10,621 nt of DNA from SVTX01 sp045612105 (GCA_045612105.1 JAZKYL010000010.1:1-10621), one strand, 5' to 3'; counted from the first letter of the stretch, positions 4,694 to 10,621 are shown. Notes: a model not told the origin generated them from the sequence alone. Numbers and translations are program-made.

Positions 4694-5863
4694 ATGGCTT
4701 CTGTAACTCAGAGGATCAATGAAATACAACAGCCCTATGGCGGATATCTCCCCATGAAGCTATTTGCCAAGGAACAAATTATCGATGGTGTTACCTTAAA
4801 TGAAACCGAAAACATTCATCCCGGTTTGGTTGGATTAGCGGTGGATTACCTCACTCGTTTCATGTCCGGTAGCACCGTCGATCAGGCTTTTCACATTTCC
4901 ACCTTGGGAGCCTCGCTAATATTCATGGCGGATACCGCAACTGAACTCAAATCACAAATCACCGGATTAGATGCTAAGTCTATCACTGCTGCCTGTAAAT
5001 TGTCGGGTTTTGATGTCTGTTTACGTGCTTCCCCGCTCCGCTACAAACCCGTTGAAGAAATATCCCCAGACAAAGCAACAATAGAGAACATTCGTACAAT
5101 GGTCAATCGTAGCCTGCGTTTTTGGGAGAAACACGGCCCAATTCTATGTAGTGAACCCACGTTTGAGGGCGGATACACCAATACGGTCAATGCCGGAGAC
5201 GGAGATTATGTCACTCGTGACACTTTGTGGGATTTTAAAGTTTCCAAGAGCGCTCCCAATTCCAAGCAAACATTGCAAATTTTGATGTACTACATCATGG
5301 GATTGCACTCAACGCACGAATACTACAAAGATATTAAGCAGCTGGGTTTCTATAATCCTCGAATGAATATGGTGTATACGTGCTCTGTCGCCAACATCTC
5401 GCCCGATACAATCAAAGCAGTGGAAGAACAGGTAATCTGTTACGGCGAGACTTCTCCCCGTTCACCATCTCACACACAGCGACCTACAACCGCACCAAAT
5501 AAAACTGCAAAACCTAAAACTGCACAACGCAAAACTATAGAGCGCACAACCATACAGAGCACCATCGCGCCGCACACAGAAGCCACTATCGTTGAATACA
5601 CCGTAATGGATATTTGTTCAATGACAGGACGAGACAAAAATACTGTTTACGAAGATATTCGTTCTGGAAAACTCATTGCACACAAAAAGGGAAACAAATA
5701 CGTAATCTCCCGCGATGAGTACGAGCGATATCAACAAAACCTTGAAGATCAACGGGAAGCAATGCTGGCTGTCTTCTGTGCGTTAGGGGTTATTGCTATC
5801 ATTGTTTTGTTGTTTGCTGTATGCGTATCAGCTTTGGGTTCGCTGTTCCCTCTCCTACGATAA
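4694..5863 (+). CDS. PD-(D/E)XK-like / excisionase HTH / membrane-anchored fusion protein, 389 aa
   Basis: Three parts are visible. Residues 1 to about 250 contain a PD-(D/E)XK-like pattern: GDGDYVTRDTLWDFKVSK, with candidate acidic residues D171 and D180, K182, and a following Gln-containing helix KQTLQILMYYIMG (191-203), as in many nucleases of this superfamily. Residues about 253-298 are a low-complexity Thr/Lys/Pro-rich linker. Residues about 301-345 resemble an excisionase/MerR-type HTH (YTVMDICSMTGRDKNTVYED, then GNKYVISRDEY). Residues about 357-382 (MLAVFCALGVIAIIVLLFAV onward) form one hydrophobic helix, so the protein is likely tail-anchored with its domains in the cytoplasm. The ATG at 4694 follows AAGGAGG (4682-4688) at ideal spacing; an earlier in-frame GTG at 4673 is rejected. 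Nuclease activity is inferred from motif shape only. Confidence 0.75.
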   Translation: MASVTQRINEIQQPYGGYLPMKLFAKEQIIDGVTLNETENIHPGLVGLAVDYLTRFMSGSTVDQAFHISTLGASLIFMADTATELKSQITGLDAKSITAACKLSGFDVCLRASPLRYKPVEEISPDKATIENIRTMVNRSLRFWEKHGPILCSEPTFEGGYTNTVNAGDGDYVTRDTLWDFKVSKSAPNSKQTLQILMYYIMGLHSTHEYYKDIKQLGFYNPRMNMVYTCSVANISPDTIKAVEEQVICYGETSPRSPSHTQRPTTAPNKTAKPKTAQRKTIERTTIQSTIAPHTEATIVEYTVMDICSMTGRDKNTVYEDIRSGKLIAHKKGNKYVISRDEYERYQQNLEDQREAMLAVFCALGVIAIIVLLFAVCVSALGSLFPLLR

Positions 5864-5937
5864 ACATCCGCAGTAGAGATTATCACACAAAGCGCACACA
5901 GTACACTAATAACCGAGAAACACCCTCCTATACGGTT

Positions 5938-5953
5938 GGGGCTTATTCGTGTT
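5938..5953 (+). repeat. 16-bp direct repeat, right copy
   Basis: This is identical to 4662-4677. Here it is preceded by a shorter stem (AACCG at 5911-5915 with CGGTT at 5933-5937). It lies 75 bases after the stop of the fusion gene. The two copies are 1276 bases apart, the size of the gene they bracket. Confidence 0.6.
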
Positions 5954-5992
5954 TGTATATTGGCACAATGATCTTAGGAAAGGATATAAAGA

Positions 5993-6034
5993 ATGATGAC
6001 GAGCGCAAAAGAACTAGTAAGAAGGATATTTTAG
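5993..6034 (+). CDS. Possible 13-aa leader peptide
   Basis: The frame MMTSAKELVRRIF starts at ATG 5993, preceded by AGGAAAGGA, and its stop codon lies directly at the ribosome binding site of the 50-aa gene. A weak promoter-like pair upstream (TTGGCA at 5960-5965, TATAAA at 5985-5990) has a 19-bp spacer, which is poor. The arrangement would allow translation coupling, but so short a frame can easily arise by chance. Confidence 0.2.
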   Translation: MMTSAKELVRRIF

Positions 6035-6046
6035 GAGGAAACCGTT

Positions 6047-6199
6047 ATGGAAGAACTACAAATTTGTGAACCTGATGAACAAGGATGGGAAGTCGTTTAT
6101 AAAAACAACATATTTTATGCGAAAAAAACGTTTAAAACCGACAAGGCCACAGTAACAGTGTACAGCCCCATAGCCATCATGAAAAAAAAGAAAAAATAA
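6047..6199 (+). CDS. Hypothetical protein, 50 aa, with polylysine tail
   Basis: The protein starts MEELQICEPDEQGWEVVYKN and ends with five lysines (IMKKKKK). It has an acidic N-terminal third and a basic C-terminus, and looks like a small beta-rich soluble domain. AGGAGG (6033-6038) lies 8 bases before the ATG, a near-perfect site, which is the best evidence for translation. It sits 63 bases upstream of the DUF262 gene, with repeat copy A between them. It could be a partner or regulator of that nuclease, but nothing in the sequence shows a function. Confidence 0.65.
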   Translation: MEELQICEPDEQGWEVVYKNNIFYAKKTFKTDKATVTVYSPIAIMKKKKK

Positions 6200-6203
6200 A
6201 GAC

Positions 6204-6251
6204 GAAGAGCACCATCCGAAATCATTTATGCCGCCGGGCTTACGGAGAAAG
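6204..6251 (+). repeat. 48-bp junction repeat, copy A
   Basis: About 41 of 48 positions match copy B (9307-9354). The left half AAGAGCACCATCCGAAAT (6205-6222) resembles the left arm plus loop of the terminator at 9929-9963 (17 of 18). The right half contains GCCGCCGGGCTTACGGAGAA, whose GGAG serves as ribosome binding site of the DUF262 gene. No complementary right stem arm follows, so the terminator is incomplete. Confidence 0.65.
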
Positions 6252-6261
6252 ACAAAAAGCT

Positions 6262-8073
6262 ATGACAGGCGAAAAATTCACATTGCTTCAATATCCAATC
6301 AGCGGAATATTAGGATTGATAGAAACGGAACAATTTGTTATCCCCGAAATACAACGTCCCTTTGTATGGAAAAGGAGTCAAGTGCGAGACCTCATTGATT
6401 CTCTGTATAATGGGTATCCAACGGGATACATAATCACTTGGAAAAACCCCGATGTTAAAACAAAGGATGGCGGTGTATCCAACGGAAAACACGTTTTGAT
6501 TGATGGTCAGCAGCGTGTTACAGCACTTATGGCGGCAATTGCAGGCAAAGAAGTGCTCGACGAAGATTTTAATCTTGATAGAATTAAAATTGCATTCAAT
6601 CCTCTGACAACGGATGCAACAAAGCGATTTGCTGTTCAAGATGCGTCTCATTTGAAGAATAAGAGATGGATACCTGACATTTCTGTCGTTTTTGATAATA
6701 ATTTTGATCCTTTTGATTTTGCCATCAAGTATTGCGAAGAAAATCCCGACGTAAAGCCCAACGAGGTGAACAAGGCGATAACGGGATTAAAAGGAATTGC
6801 CAACCGCCAAATCGGTGTTATTGAGCTTGACCACTCGCTTGAGATTGATGAGGTAACCGAGATATTTATTCGTATTAACTCCAAAGGCACCGCACTCAGC
6901 CAATCTGATTTTGTTATGTCTAAGATGGCGGCCGATATTGAGCATGGCGGAAACATGCTTAGAAAGACGGTTGACTATTTCTGTCACCTTGCAGCCAAGC
7001 CCGAATTCTATTCTCATATGACGCATGATAAGGAATTCCAATCCTCTGTTTATGCAGATAAGATCAAGTGGCTTGCAAAGGATTACGATGACATTTACGA
7101 TCCCGATTACGGTGACATGCTCCGTGTATCCTTTATGCATCAGTTCCGCAGAGGAAAGCTCGCAGACCTTGTTAGCCTTCTTTCTGGTAGAGATTTTGAA
7201 ACGAAGGAGTATCGCGACGATATAGTTGATAGCTCTTATCAAAAACTCGAAAAGGGTGTTCAAAACTTTATTAACGAATATAATTTCAATCAGTTTATAA
7301 TGGCCATCAAGGGCGCAGGTTTCATCTCCAATAAGCTTTTGAATTCTGCTATGACTCTTGATTTCGCATATACGCTCTATTTGATGTTGCTTGACGATCC
7401 TACAATTCCTAACGCACAAATCAAACGTTACGTTCAAAAGTGGTTTGTAATGGCTACATTGACGGGCCGATACACATTCTCGCCGGAAAGTAACATGGAT
7501 CGCGATATGCGCAGCATTGCTGAAAAAGGTTTCTTAAATTATTACGCAGACATCGAAGCATCTTCGCTTTCCGACTCTTTCTGGAATATTACGCTTCCCC
7601 AAAACCTTGAAACATCGTCCGTGAATAGTCCTTCATTTAATACGTTTATTGCCGCACAGATCAATTTGAATTGCAACTCGATGCTTATGAATGGCACGAA
7701 AATATCTGACCTTGTTACTATTTCCGGCGATGTTCATCATATTTTCCCTCGCGCTTACCTCAAAAGCAACGGTGTTGATAATAAAACAAAATATAATCAA
7801 GTTGCTAACTATATCTATCTTGACACACAGGTAAACAAAGCAATCAGCGACGATGCTCCTTGCAAATATTTCACAACTGCAAAGAAACAGTGTGAAACAA
7901 AGAACATTGTTCTTGGAAACATATCTGATGCCGCTCTTTTGGAAAGCAACCTTGCTGAAAACTGCATCCCCGGCAATATTGATACTATGGACGTTTCCTC
8001 TTATGATGCTTTTCTATTTGAGCGCCGCAAGATGATGGCGGCACTGATTGAAAGATATTATAAAGGCTTATAA
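6262..8073 (+). CDS. GmrSD-like DUF262/DUF1524 nuclease, 603 aa
   Basis: The N-terminal DUF262 domain has the family hallmarks QRPFVWKRSQVRDLIDSLYN (31-50), GYPTGYIITW (51-60) and the nucleotide-processing motif DGQQR (81-85), and the segment EIFIRINSKGTALSQSDFVM (about 201-220) is also typical. The C-terminal DUF1524 HNH-like nuclease has DVHHIFPRAYL (from residue 490, with H492/H493) and VANYIYLD with N516, followed by VNKAISDD. GmrSD-family enzymes are modification-dependent (type IV) restriction endonucleases that use NTP hydrolysis to cut phage DNA with modified bases. Both domains are in one chain and look intact. No methyltransferase is adjacent, which fits type IV action. The ATG at 6262 follows GGAG (6244-6247) at a rather long 14 bases. 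The target modification cannot be predicted. The Cys-rich lipoprotein follows by 24 bases and is probably co-transcribed. Confidence 0.9.
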   Translation: MTGEKFTLLQYPISGILGLIETEQFVIPEIQRPFVWKRSQVRDLIDSLYNGYPTGYIITWKNPDVKTKDGGVSNGKHVLIDGQQRVTALMAAIAGKEVLDEDFNLDRIKIAFNPLTTDATKRFAVQDASHLKNKRWIPDISVVFDNNFDPFDFAIKYCEENPDVKPNEVNKAITGLKGIANRQIGVIELDHSLEIDEVTEIFIRINSKGTALSQSDFVMSKMAADIEHGGNMLRKTVDYFCHLAAKPEFYSHMTHDKEFQSSVYADKIKWLAKDYDDIYDPDYGDMLRVSFMHQFRRGKLADLVSLLSGRDFETKEYRDDIVDSSYQKLEKGVQNFINEYNFNQFIMAIKGAGFISNKLLNSAMTLDFAYTLYLMLLDDPTIPNAQIKRYVQKWFVMATLTGRYTFSPESNMDRDMRSIAEKGFLNYYADIEASSLSDSFWNITLPQNLETSSVNSPSFNTFIAAQINLNCNSMLMNGTKISDLVTISGDVHHIFPRAYLKSNGVDNKTKYNQVANYIYLDTQVNKAISDDAPCKYFTTAKKQCETKNIVLGNISDAALLESNLAENCIPGNIDTMDVSSYDAFLFERRKMMAALIERYYKGL

Positions 8074-8097
8074 AAAACACCAAGGAACACAAAACCT

Positions 8098-9243
8098 ATG
8101 TTATCTATGAAAAAATGTTTATTTCTCCTTTTATCAATTATCACTGCATGTTTACTAATATCATGTGATTTTTCTTCTACGGAACAGCTTTGCCCTACCT
8201 GCAACAAAAGCATCCCATCGAATGCGATCTTTTGTTCCTATTGTGGCGAAAGTATAACCGATATCGATAGTTTGACGCTTGGCACTACCTCTAACAATGA
8301 AGATCCAGAAAACTCGAAAGATCCGATTTCGAGCGATACTAGTATGCAAAACAACTGTTTATCAATAGGATGTAAAAACGATAAAGGAAGCAATCCTTAT
8401 TATTGTAACGACCATGCTTGTAGCAGTTACGGATGTACTTTCGAAAAAGCATTATCATCTAAATATTGTGCCCTGCACCAATGCGATGTAACAGGATGTG
8501 AAAATGCCAAAAACAACACCGGCTTTTTTTGTCCGGAGCATACTTGCGGAAAAACTGGGTGCTCTTCGAAAAAAGAAGACATGTCAACTTACTGCTCTAT
8601 GCACACTTGTGCAACAAATGGTTGTGAAAATGTAAACAATAATATTGGTAACTATTGTAGCGAACACACATGTAATGAAACAGGATGTAGCTCTGAAAAA
8701 GCAACTTTGTCAAATTACTGCCCAATGCACAAATGTATGACCGTTGGATGTGAATACGGAAAGATCATCACTGGTTCTTATTGCGAGCAGCATACCTGCA
8801 ATCAGGTCGGATGTTCTTCTGAAAAATCATCGACGTCAAACTATTGTTCAACTCATAAGTGTTTGGCAATCGGTTGTGGAAATGCAAGCGGAGTCTTGGG
8901 AAGTTATTGCGAGCAACATACTTGTAAAAAAACTGGTTGCTCATCCGAAACATATTTGTCGTACAATTATTGCATCTCTCACAAGTGCTTAACTACAACT
9001 TGTGATAACGCCAGCAAAGATTACGGATCTTACTGCGGAGAACATACTTGCAACAAAAGCGGCTGCTCTTCCGCTAAAGCATTCATGTCCAATTATTGCA
9101 CATTACACAAATGTATTAAGACAGGTTGCGAAAACGCAAACAATGGTTCAGGATCATATTGCGTGGAACACAAGTGTGCAAAAAGCGGCTGTAATTACGA
9201 GAAAGCATTTTTATCCGAATACTGCGCTTTACACAAACAGTAG
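8098..9243 (+). CDS. Surface lipoprotein with zinc ribbon and 14 Cys3His tandem repeats, 381 aa
   Basis: Residues 1-22 form a lipoprotein signal peptide with a hydrophobic core and lipobox LISC; C23 would be lipidated and the protein anchored outside the membrane. Residues 32-49 are a zinc-ribbon pattern (CPTC then CSYC). A Ser/Asn/Asp-rich spacer (50-86) leads to fourteen contiguous 21-residue repeats (87-380) of the form C-x4-C-x10-C-x2-H. The three Cys and the His are present in all fourteen, giving 56 potential ligands for metal, or 42 Cys for disulfides. The residue before the second Cys is Gly in all but repeat 11. The start is ATG 8098, with AAGGA 11 bases upstream; ATG 8107 is possible. 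It follows the DUF262 gene by 24 bases. I do not recognise a named family. Metal binding, adhesion or blocking of phage entry are possibilities only. Confidence 0.85.
   Translation: MLSMKKCLFLLLSIITACLLISCDFSSTEQLCPTCNKSIPSNAIFCSYCGESITDIDSLTLGTTSNNEDPENSKDPISSDTSMQNNCLSIGCKNDKGSNPYYCNDHACSSYGCTFEKALSSKYCALHQCDVTGCENAKNNTGFFCPEHTCGKTGCSSKKEDMSTYCSMHTCATNGCENVNNNIGNYCSEHTCNETGCSSEKATLSNYCPMHKCMTVGCEYGKIITGSYCEQHTCNQVGCSSEKSSTSNYCSTHKCLAIGCGNASGVLGSYCEQHTCKKTGCSSETYLSYNYCISHKCLTTTCDNASKDYGSYCGEHTCNKSGCSSAKAFMSNYCTLHKCIKTGCENANNGSGSYCVEHKCAKSGCNYEKAFLSEYCALHKQ
8356..9237 (+). repeat. Coding tandem repeat array: 14 x 63 bp, arranged as 7 x 126 bp
   Basis: The array encodes fourteen exact-length 21-residue units without a single indel. 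Odd and even units differ consistently: odd units tend to read GCeNA...GsYCeeHT and even units GCSSeKa..SnYC..HK. The ancestral duplication unit was therefore probably 42 residues (126 bp). At DNA level the copies use many different synonymous codons, so the array is old and not freshly amplified. Confidence 0.85.
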
Positions 9244-9306
9244 AGCGTCATACCGGGCGAGCGCCATTCCCTGCTCAACATTTATAATAATTGCACGCCC
9301 GCGCGC

Positions 9307-9354
9307 CAAGAGCGCCATCCAAAAATAATTATGCCGCCGGGCTTATGGAGAAAG
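9307..9354 (+). repeat. 48-bp junction repeat, copy B
   Basis: This matches copy A (6204-6251) at about 41 of 48 positions and lies just before the parvulin-like gene, as copy A lies before the DUF262 gene. In addition GCGCCAAGAGCGCCATCC (9303-9320) is identical to 9923-9940 at the terminator. Its GGAGAAAG end is the ribosome binding site of the next gene. The upstream stretch 9243-9306 carries only a degenerate GAGCGCCAT box (9259-9267). Confidence 0.65.
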
Positions 9355-9360
9355 GTTTTT

Positions 9361-9894
9361 ATGAAAAAATATTTATTTACCCTACTATGCATGCTATTGG
9401 TACTTATGTTGGCGGCATGCAATATTGCAGACTTAGAATTCGGTGGGCTTGCCGGCGAAATTCTTAACAGTGATCAGCAACCTGACGCCACGATTAGAGA
9501 TGAGAACGGCTCCCTGCCATCCGAAACTATAAAGAACGATAATAGCACAATCCCATATGAAGCGTATTATGTCAATGTCCACAGTATAACAATTTCCCCT
9601 GAAAATTATGATTCAGACCATTCTTGGGACGAAGCTGAATTTACAGCCGAATATTTGTTAGAAAAATGGAAGAGTGGTGAGGCTACCGAGCAGTCTATGG
9701 TAGAGATTATGAATCAGTATGGCTCTGATCAAGGCGGTGGCAAATTGCATTCAGTATATCCAGAAGATTGGATAGAAGAGGTTGACAGCTGGTGCTTTGA
9801 CCGTAATAGACAAGTCGGAGACGTCGCAATTATCGAAAACGTTTACGGCTACACGATTGTTTATTTTTCCGGTGCTGTAGAAATTGATAACTAA
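9361..9894 (+). CDS. Lipoprotein with parvulin-like domain, 177 aa
   Basis: Residues 1-19 form a lipoprotein signal peptide with lipobox LAAC; C20 would be lipidated, placing the protein on the outer face of the membrane. A polar linker (about 21-70) follows. Residues about 72-172 resemble a parvulin (PpiC-type) peptidyl-prolyl isomerase fold: YVNVHSITI as first strand, AEYLLEKWKSGEATEQSMVE as helix, YGSDQGGGKLHSVYP as the Gly-rich turn, then DVAIIENVYGYTIVYFSG as the final strands. It lacks the long chaperone arms of PrsA, so it may be a minimal extracytoplasmic foldase or a binding domain that lost catalysis. ATG 9361 is chosen because GGAGAAAG (9347-9354) lies just upstream; an in-frame ATG at 9331 falls inside repeat B. 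The terminator at 9929 ends this unit. Confidence 0.75.
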   Translation: MKKYLFTLLCMLLVLMLAACNIADLEFGGLAGEILNSDQQPDATIRDENGSLPSETIKNDNSTIPYEAYYVNVHSITISPENYDSDHSWDEAEFTAEYLLEKWKSGEATEQSMVEIMNQYGSDQGGGKLHSVYPEDWIEEVDSWCFDRNRQVGDVAIIENVYGYTIVYFSGAVEIDN

Positions 9895-9928
9895 TATGTT
9901 ACGATAATTAAATAACCACAGAGCGCCA

Positions 9929-9963
9929 AGAGCGCCATCCGAAATGGATGGCGCTCTATTTTT
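9929..9963 (+). terminator. Intrinsic terminator between the cargo and terL
   Basis: AGAGCGCCATCC (9929-9940) pairs perfectly with GGATGGCGCTCT (9946-9957) around a GAAAT loop, followed by ATTTTT. This is a 12-bp G/C-rich stem plus T-run, a textbook Rho-independent terminator for the rightward unit. An extra GAGCGCCA at 9921-9928 repeats part of the left arm. Confidence 0.92.
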
Positions 9964-9972
9964 GTCGACAAA
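9961..9972. promoter_or_regulatory. 12-bp palindrome between terminator and terL
   Basis: TTTGTCGACAAA is a perfect palindrome overlapping the T-run of the terminator and lying 9 bases before the terL ribosome binding site. It could be a protein binding site or recombination core. No promoter hexamers are visible here. Confidence 0.35.
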
Positions 9973-9991
9973 TCATTTTTAGGAGGAAATT

Positions 9992-10621
9992 ATGCAGATA
10001 CCTGTAATTGAAAAAATCAAACGTTTACCCAAACAGACGGAAGAATCCCTGCGCGACGCGTTCAGCGTGCTGATGAGCGTGGAGGACAGAAAATCCGTTG
10101 ACCACTATGTGAAGTGGGTGCGCGCGGAAGCGAAACAGATACGCTCGGCGGACATGTACGAGCTAATCAAGCAAACGTACTTCTATGCCGGGCAGTACAG
10201 CTTTGACGATTTTATGATCGCTATGGAGTGGAACCGTGAGCCGCAGGCGCGGTTCTGGCTTCCCCGCCGTAAAGTATTGGAGGGCAAGCACGGCATCGTC
10301 ACGCAGATCCAGCAATTCATGGACGACCCGAATGCGCTGTATCTCGGTTTCAGCTTGCCGCCCGGCACGGGCAAAACCACGCTGATCAAGTTCCTGCTGG
10401 CATACATTATCGGAAAAGATCCGCAGGCGGCAAACATGTACGTATCTTACTCCGACGGTATGACTAAGATGCTGTTGGACAGTGAGAAATCAATGCTGAC
10501 CGATACCAACGAATATTGTTTCCATGAGATATTCCCCAATTTGGGCATGCCCGACATATCGGCAGAATATAAGACGCTGAGCTATCGCCGCGCGGGTGAC
10601 TTCCCTACCCTTGGGCTCATA
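9992..10621 (+). CDS. terL: Phage terminase large subunit, N-terminal 210 codons (cut by window edge)
   Basis: The terminase large subunit is the ATPase and nuclease motor that packages phage DNA into the capsid. Only the N-terminal part is present. An N-terminal helical region contains FMIAMEWNREPQARFWLPRRK (about 74-94). The Walker A P-loop LPPGTGKTTL is at 122-131, with K128 as the nucleotide-binding lysine. NMYVSYSDGMTKM (148-160) and CFHEIFPNLG (176-185) are typical of terminases from Clostridia phages. The Walker B motif and nuclease domain would lie beyond the window. The start is set by AGGAGG (9981-9986) 5 bases before ATG 9992. It lies 28 bases after a strong terminator with no visible promoter, so it should depend on read-through. 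Its codons look richer in G/C than those of the cargo genes. No small terminase gene is next to it. Confidence 0.88.
   Translation, partial: MQIPVIEKIKRLPKQTEESLRDAFSVLMSVEDRKSVDHYVKWVRAEAKQIRSADMYELIKQTYFYAGQYSFDDFMIAMEWNREPQARFWLPRRKVLEGKHGIVTQIQQFMDDPNALYLGFSLPPGTGKTTLIKFLLAYIIGKDPQAANMYVSYSDGMTKMLLDSEKSMLTDTNEYCFHEIFPNLGMPDISAEYKTLSYRRAGDFPTLGLI

Noticed and set aside
4628..5953. Integron attC cassettes
   Set aside because: The repeats have a stem-loop and direct-repeat character, but I see no RYYYAAC/GTTRRRY core pairs and no tyrosine integron integrase.
5821..6069. 82-aa plus-strand frame after the fusion gene
   Set aside because: It overlaps the end of one gene and the start of another in a different frame and has no ribosome binding site.
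6787..7437. 216-aa minus-strand frame inside the DUF262 gene
   Set aside because: It is a shadow of a real gene, with no initiation signal and no known domain.
8356..9237. CRISPR or recent satellite interpretation of the repeats
   Set aside because: The repeats are in-frame, conserve only Cys/His codons at protein level, and have no spacer structure.
9002..9328. 108-aa plus-strand frame overlapping the Cys-rich gene
   Set aside because: It is an out-of-frame shadow of the Cys-codon-rich repeat and runs into the junction repeat.

Overview
The window looks like part of a prophage, phage or phage-plasmid of a gut-type low-GC Firmicute (class Clostridia). The evidence is the small unknown proteins on the left, which resemble families I remember from Clostridia mobile elements, strong sigma-A-type promoters, AGGAGG-type ribosome binding sites, Gram-positive-style lipoproteins, and the first 210 codons of a phage terminase large subunit (terL) at the right edge. 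No host core gene, tRNA, rRNA or CRISPR array was seen.

Layout. (1) Positions 1-1705, minus strand: a tightly packed operon of seven small genes (one cut by the window edge). Stop and start codons overlap or nearly overlap, and every gene has an all-G Shine-Dalgarno (GGGGG or GGGGGG). Two of the genes (26 and 48 aa) are very short. None has a known function. (2) Positions 1706-2068: a non-coding control region with two divergent, near-consensus promoters. A 16-bp palindrome, ACAGCA-N4-TGCTGT, occurs three times around the leftward promoter. A one-mismatch copy sits in the rightward promoter in the same register, filling the -35/-10 spacer and sharing one base with the -10. Both transcription units are therefore probably controlled by one DNA-binding protein. 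(3) Positions 2069-5863, plus strand: an XRE-like HTH protein (75 aa, TTG start), a small serine recombinase, a CoiA-like nuclease with extra N- and C-terminal regions, and an unusual protein combining a PD-(D/E)XK-like domain, a Thr/Lys/Pro-rich linker, an excisionase-type HTH and a C-terminal membrane helix. (4) Positions 6047-9894, plus strand: a 50-aa protein, a DUF262/DUF1524 (GmrSD-like) nuclease, a lipoprotein with fourteen 21-residue Cys3His repeats, and a lipoprotein with a parvulin-like domain. (5) Positions 9929-9963: a strong intrinsic terminator, followed after 28 bases by terL.

Working together (inference). The block from about 2.0 to 9.9 kb reads as an accessory island inserted between an early-type small-gene operon and the packaging genes. 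Three putative nucleases (CoiA-like, PD-(D/E)XK-HTH-TM, GmrSD-like) and two surface lipoproteins fit superinfection exclusion, defence or lysogenic conversion. No function can be proven from sequence alone. Junctions between cargo genes carry related repeats. Two of these contain an 18-bp box that in the terL-proximal terminator forms the left stem arm and loop, but they lack the right arm. This suggests stepwise gene acquisition at a terminator.
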